Origin: an uncultured Eggerthellaceae bacterium
GTDB lineage: Bacteria > Actinomycetota > Coriobacteriia > Coriobacteriales > Eggerthellaceae
Direction of reading: 5' to 3'
Assembly (NCBI GenBank): GCA_937892845.1
Contig: CALBGP010000001.1
Coordinates: forward strand, 124,001 to 188,000
Length of the DNA: 64,000 nt
Below, piece by piece: positions 60,400-64,000 of the stretch. Position numbers and translations under genes: made by a program. A model generated the notes under the pieces. It did no database searches. It was not told the DNA's origin and was given only the letters and a program-made list of their open reading frames with translations. How positions within the stretch are numbered: the stretch's first letter is position 1; every line of letters begins with the position of its first letter.

Positions 60400-60939
60400 T
60401 CAGTAGTTCTCGGCACGGATTTCGAAATACTCACGGCCATGTGCGCAAACAGGGCAGACCTCGGGAGCCTCTTTGCCGATATGGATGTGACCGCAGTTAC
60501 TGCACTTCCAAGCATAGACATCGCCGCGCTTGAAAACCTCACCGGCATTGATGCGCTCGATCAGGGCACGGTAACGGGCCTCATGCTCTTTCTCAACACC
60601 CGCGACACCATCGAAAAGCTCAGCGATGTCGGCGAAGCCCTCTTCCCGTGCGGTAGCCGCAAATTCCGCGTACATATCCGTCCACTCGTAGTTCTCACCC
60701 GAGGCGGCATCGGCGAGGTTTTCCAAGGTGGTAGGCACTTTACCGCCATGGAGGAGCTTGAACCAGAGCTTGGCATGCTCGGCTTCGTTTTTCGCCGTCT
60801 CAGCGAATATGTTCTGGATCTGGACGTAGCCATCCTTCTTCGCCTGAGAGGCATAGTACTGATACTTGGTATGAGCCTGTGACTCTCCCGCGAATGCGGC
60901 CGCCAGATTTTTCTCGGTTTGCGATCCCTTGAGTTCCAT
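60400..60939 (-). CDS. rubrerythrin
   Basis: A 179-residue peroxide-reducing diiron protein. The ferritin-like part carries the Glu/His ligands (NLAAAFAGESQAHTKYQYYA, TAKNEAEHAKLWFKLL, GVEKEHEARYRALIE) and the C-terminal rubredoxin-like part has CSNCGHIHIGKEAPEVCPVC. AAGGAG lies before the ATG. Typical oxidative-stress protection for a strict anaerobe using NAD(P)H. Confidence 0.95.
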   Translation of the reverse strand: MELKGSQTEKNLAAAFAGESQAHTKYQYYASQAKKDGYVQIQNIFAETAKNEAEHAKLWFKLLHGGKVPTTLENLADAASGENYEWTDMYAEFAATAREEGFADIAELFDGVAGVEKEHEARYRALIERINAGEVFKRGDVYAWKCSNCGHIHIGKEAPEVCPVCAHGREYFEIRAENY

Positions 60940-61043
60940 GAAGCGCTCCTTTCTAGAAACGATATGATGCAATGGTATCACCGGAATGCCGAAAGAGCCT
61001 TGCGCTCTCCGGCAAGCAGGCAATCACCATATGGCAATGAACA

Positions 61044-61955
61044 TCATCGAGCAGGACGGCATACGCCATCTTCGCACACGAGGAAGCCCTCGGATTGAAG
61101 ATCGGACAGAATGGATTCCATCAATTCGCGTCCAACCTCGGACCTGCCCGCCCGCATTTCGGTCTCCGAAAGCTTCATGCTGAGAGACTCGACCGAAACA
61201 CCTTCAGGGCAAGCAAGCACTTCACGAACGATCCACGAACGTTTCTGACGCCTCGAACCCTCAAAAGCGCTCTGTCTGGTGTAGGCCTTAGACCTTCGCG
61301 AGGGGTTGGAAAAGTTCTTTTTCAGATAGGCTCCGTAATCGAGCAACGCATAGTACCAACCCCTGACATCCTCGTCGGGGCAGAAACGCTCGACAAGAGC
61401 CGCTATCTGCTTATCCGTTACTTCAGCTTCCTCGGGAAAGAAATGATGGATGATGACAGCGCGCACATTTGTTTCGACGTAAACCGAGGGGATATCGAAA
61501 GCGAAGGCCAAGATTCCTGCGGCCGTAGCCTTGCCGATGCCTGGCAACTGCTGCAGGGCTCCGGCATCTGGAGGCATGACACCACCATACTCGGCCGAAC
61601 AGACCTGAGCCGCCTTATGCAAAGCCAGAGCACGACGGTTGTAACCCATGCCTTGCCATTCCTCAAGCACGTCTGACGCTGATGCGGCGGCTAAGGCATC
61701 AACCACGGGAAATCGGCCCATGAAGCGCTCCCAACGACCCAGTACGCGAGCCACCTGCGTCTGCTGAAGCATGGCCTCGGAAATCCATATCGCATACGGG
61801 TCACGTGTATTGCGCCAGGGCAAGTCACGATAGAGCTCCACCCCCTTCGCGCGTATGAAGGAACGGAAGCGCTCCGTAAACGCATCGTCGAAAGCATCTG
61901 GGGAGGAAAATTCCCCCACCGACCCCGCTAGACGATCGAGCGAGCAGTCAGCCAA
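61044..61955 (-). CDS. HhH-GPD DNA glycosylase, MutY-like but without Fe-S cluster and with Glu in place of the catalytic Asp
   Basis: About 303 residues from a TTG start (61953-61955) that has GGAGG nine bases upstream inside the rrf2 end; upstream ATGs (to 62024) overlap rrf2. Seen: ISEAMLQQTQVARVLGRW with the MutY catalytic Glu (about E60), HhH hairpin LPGIGKATAAGIL (137-149), then VYVETNVRAVI where MutY has VDGNV (Glu at 161). The four Cys of the [4Fe-4S] loop are replaced by NFSNPSRRSKAYTRQS. There is no NUDIX-like C-terminal domain; the last 65 residues look winged-helix (VSVESLSMKL, ESILSDLQSEGFL). Probably a divergent branch of adenine glycosylases; activity on A:8-oxoG is unproven. 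Confidence 0.75.
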   Translation of the reverse strand: MADCSLDRLAGSVGEFSSPDAFDDAFTERFRSFIRAKGVELYRDLPWRNTRDPYAIWISEAMLQQTQVARVLGRWERFMGRFPVVDALAAASASDVLEEWQGMGYNRRALALHKAAQVCSAEYGGVMPPDAGALQQLPGIGKATAAGILAFAFDIPSVYVETNVRAVIIHHFFPEEAEVTDKQIAALVERFCPDEDVRGWYYALLDYGAYLKKNFSNPSRRSKAYTRQSAFEGSRRQKRSWIVREVLACPEGVSVESLSMKLSETEMRAGRSEVGRELMESILSDLQSEGFLVCEDGVCRPAR

Positions 61956-61959
61956 GGTC

Positions 61960-62418
61960 TCAGCCCTCCGGCGTACACGGCGCAGCGCAAGCCGAGTCAT
62001 CGGACGATTCGGCATCTTCGGCATGGTCGAACAGCTGCGTCAACGTGATGGAACCGAAATACGACCGCAGAAGCTCGTCCGCGCCACGCCACACCCTGCT
62101 GTACTCGCAGTGCCCGCTCCTCGCGCAGCAAGAAGGATCCGCCGAGCAAAGGGCCATGCACATAGGACCCTGGAGGGCCTCAAGGACATCAAGCAGCGTG
62201 GTAGTTGAAGGATCGCACGCAAGGGCAAGCCCGCCCTTGGCGCCACGCACGGTCTTGAGCAGTCCGGCATGAACCAAGCCATGCTGGATGCTGCGGGCGA
62301 AAGCATAGGGAATCTCTTCGGCTTCAGCCACCTCGGACACGGATACGTAGGCATCTCCGCTCCGATATGCGGCGCGGATGATCCTGCAGGCGTAATCACT
62401 GCGACGGTTGAGCTCCAT
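61960..62418 (-). CDS. Rrf2-family regulator with Fe-S-type cysteines
   Basis: A 152-residue winged-helix regulator. ELNRRSDYACRIIRAAYRSG and YAFARSIQHGLVHAGLLKTV followed by GAKGGLALA are the Rrf2 DNA-binding half. Cys residues in LCSADPSCCARSGHC (spacing CX5C, CX5C or CX6C) match the [2Fe-2S] region of IscR/NsrR. ATG 62416-62418 has AAGGAGG at five bases and overlaps the upstream AAA+-like gene by 23 bp. It may sense iron, NO or redox state; the target is unknown. Confidence 0.85.
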   Translation of the reverse strand: MELNRRSDYACRIIRAAYRSGDAYVSVSEVAEAEEIPYAFARSIQHGLVHAGLLKTVRGAKGGLALACDPSTTTLLDVLEALQGPMCMALCSADPSCCARSGHCEYSRVWRGADELLRSYFGSITLTQLFDHAEDAESSDDSACAAPCTPEG

Positions 62419-64000
62419 CGCAACCTCCTTCCGCGTCACCGCTGGAGATTCCACCCTGGCAAGCGGTGGACGTTTCGGGGACAGAATCAGCTTGACGGCG
62501 CGAAGACGTGTCGAATGCATCGAAGTCCGCATCGATGGTCGAAGTGAACGCCGAAGCGACCGCATCCTCCAAGATCCTGTACTCCTGGGAATCAAGCGGC
62601 TGGAAAGCGGCGAGATGCTCATACATGAGACTCTGCGAAACGGGGATGTAGGCACGGGCCGCCAAGCTCTGCCTATACGCTTCCTCAACGGCTTCCCGTG
62701 CCGCAAGGGCGATGTCATACCGGGAAACATTGCGAGAAAGCCTGGTCAAAGCGGTAATATTGAGCTTGCGAACCGAAGGGTGCTCATCGGCGATCCTCTT
62801 CCAGATCTGCCTGCGGTCTATCTCGTCGGGCAGATAGATATCGACGACGTTCATTGGCTCGAGCATGTCATAGAGATAGCCCTGGTCATCGGAATCTCCG
62901 CCCATGGACGCCAGAACATAGATGTCGGGATTTTCCACCGCAGATCGAATGAGCATGAGCGCATCTCGGGAAGCCCTTGCCATGCTTGCTGCGAGGATGC
63001 CCTGCGAATCATCGGCAGCGGCGGCCTGTATGAGTGGAACCCCCCATACATCGATATCCTCCAGAACCAGCACGCTCGGCGCCTCAAGCGACATTCGTCC
63101 GGAAGCCATCTTGGCTCGGCGATCGGCGGCCATGGTCACACACAGCACAGGCATGCCTTGCGGCCCCGGCTGCATCTGAACGCGCATGGCAGGCAAATCA
63201 AGTTCACCGACAACAGCGGACATGAAATATCCGGCATCTTCGCGCGATGACGTCCTGAACACGATCGACCCGAAGGCGGAAAGCTTATCAAGGCCATGCT
63301 GGACGCGAAGCGTATCGATGAGCGCCTTGAGTTCATCATCCCCGCCAAGGCCGATGCCCAATGCGCGCGTGTCTTCAATCACGGTGTCGAAACCGGTGAG
63401 ATCGGCAAACGCCAGACGGTTTACAGCCTGTTTCTCGTGACCTTTAGGCGCACCGCCATCTGATGCCGCCCCGGGAAGGCGCACGCTCACTATCTTGGCC
63501 TTGCCCTTCCCTTTTGCGGGTTCCGCATCATCGGCAGATACGGCATCGCCTGCCACCGAAGCTGAAACCTGGGATCCGTCTTGCTTGGAAGGCATGAAAG
63601 GCGAAGCCGCTTCGGGGCCTATTTCCTCAGTGATTATCTCGGCCATCTCCGCAAGATCTTCCCGCGAAATCCCGAATTCAGACAGTTTGTCGAAAGCCAG
63701 CGATTGAAGCTTTCGGCCAAACTCCTCAACCTCATCTTCCCCGAGGACGGGTTCGAGCTTATCGAATACATATTCGGCAATGGACCTCTCGCCAAGCTCG
63801 CAGGCAATAGACCACGCCTCCCGAAGCGCCGTGATGGCGAGTGCGTCGGGCAGGTGGCTTCCCTTGCTCAGCTGTTCATAGGCCGTGAGGAACAAATGCA
63901 TGGCCAGGACATGGTCTCCGGAATCATACGCGTCATGAGCTGCGCCCATATAATCCGCGCTGCGGTCAAGGCCATCGCTTCCGTCGAAGCGCCGTTCGTT
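62396..64000 (-). CDS. AAA+-like protein lacking a P-loop, with N-terminal helical (TPR-like) region; 5' end outside window
   Basis: The frame stays open to base 64000, so the N-terminus is missing; 534 residues are visible. The first 110 are helical and TPR-like (ALREAWSIACELGERSIAEY), then a low-complexity linker. The C-terminal half follows an AAA+ layout: a strand where a GxxGxGKT loop would sit reads FRTSSREDAGYF (about 63233-63259), while a Walker-B-like SVLVLEDIDVWG (63050-63073), a DRRQIWKRI lid start and YDIALAAREAVEEAY (sensor 2 helix) are present. Thus an AAA+ relative without the ATP-binding loop. The family is not recognised. It overlaps rrf2. Confidence 0.55.
   Translation of the reverse strand, partial: NERRFDGSDGLDRSADYMGAAHDAYDSGDHVLAMHLFLTAYEQLSKGSHLPDALAITALREAWSIACELGERSIAEYVFDKLEPVLGEDEVEEFGRKLQSLAFDKLSEFGISREDLAEMAEIITEEIGPEAASPFMPSKQDGSQVSASVAGDAVSADDAEPAKGKGKAKIVSVRLPGAASDGGAPKGHEKQAVNRLAFADLTGFDTVIEDTRALGIGLGGDDELKALIDTLRVQHGLDKLSAFGSIVFRTSSREDAGYFMSAVVGELDLPAMRVQMQPGPQGMPVLCVTMAADRRAKMASGRMSLEAPSVLVLEDIDVWGVPLIQAAAADDSQGILAASMARASRDALMLIRSAVENPDIYVLASMGGDSDDQGYLYDMLEPMNVVDIYLPDEIDRRQIWKRIADEHPSVRKLNITALTRLSRNVSRYDIALAAREAVEEAYRQSLAARAYIPVSQSLMYEHLAAFQPLDSQEYRILEDAVASAFTSTIDADFDAFDTSSRRQADSVPETSTACQGGISSGDAEGGCDGAQPSQ

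Overview
The window looks like a gut-type anaerobic actinobacterium of the class Coriobacteriia, most likely Eggerthellaceae. This is inferred from the mix of genes rather than from any rRNA: a DMSO-reductase-family complex with a Tat lipoprotein signal, two [NiFe] hydrogenases, a carnitine-type CoA pathway with FixABCX, a 12-TM LuxR regulator, high-GC housekeeping genes and a leaderless start. There is no insertion sequence, phage gene, CRISPR array or rRNA operon. One tRNA gene (Arg, anticodon CCG) is present. Both window ends cut through genes.

Layout. 1-6.04 kb (minus strand): the rimP-nusA-infB-rbfA-nrnA translation/transcription operon with its own promoter and a structured leader. 6.07-12.08 kb (minus): an anaerobic molybdoenzyme operon (catalytic subunit, four-cluster ferredoxin, NrfD anchor, a small CX4CH haem protein, a DUF4405-like cytochrome b, a TorD-like chaperone), preceded by an OPT-family transporter at 12.4-14.06 kb. 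14.46-25.9 kb: an accessory catabolic island with a CaiD-like hydratase on plus facing a minus-strand operon of MFS transporter, alpha/beta hydrolase, CaiA-, CaiB- and CaiC-like enzymes, MaoC/hydratase-2, a second MFS transporter and a metallo-beta-lactamase-fold hydrolase. 26.5-27.9 kb: membrane LuxR regulator. 28.2-31.6 kb: fixABCX. 32.0-36.1 kb: a four-subunit group-3b-type [NiFe] hydrogenase (hydBGDA). 36.2-46.8 kb: ndk, a TPR membrane protein, a cyclophilin, tRNA-Arg, a uracil-C5 RNA methyltransferase, rsfS-yqeK-nadD-proA-proB-obg and rpmA-rplU. 47.0-56.4 kb: polA, sbcDC, era, phoH. 56.5-60.1 kb: membrane-bound, Tat-exported uptake [NiFe] hydrogenase (small, large, cytochrome b). 60.4-64 kb: rubrerythrin, a MutY-like glycosylase, an Rrf2 regulator and an AAA+-like protein without a P-loop.

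How the parts fit. CaiA/CaiB homologues match the Escherichia coli carnitine enzymes closely enough that an acyl-CoA pathway reducing a 2-enoyl-CoA with electrons from FixABCX is well supported. The transporters (MFS instead of the BCCT carrier CaiT), the added esterase-like hydrolase, the second hydratase fold and the membrane LuxR regulator suggest that the substrate may not be carnitine. The two hydrogenases could supply electrons to this enoyl-CoA sink and to the molybdoenzyme. That is an inference from co-location. The leading candidate for an undescribed system is this cai/fix-like island together with its LuxR regulator and the highly structured RNA in front of and inside its operons.
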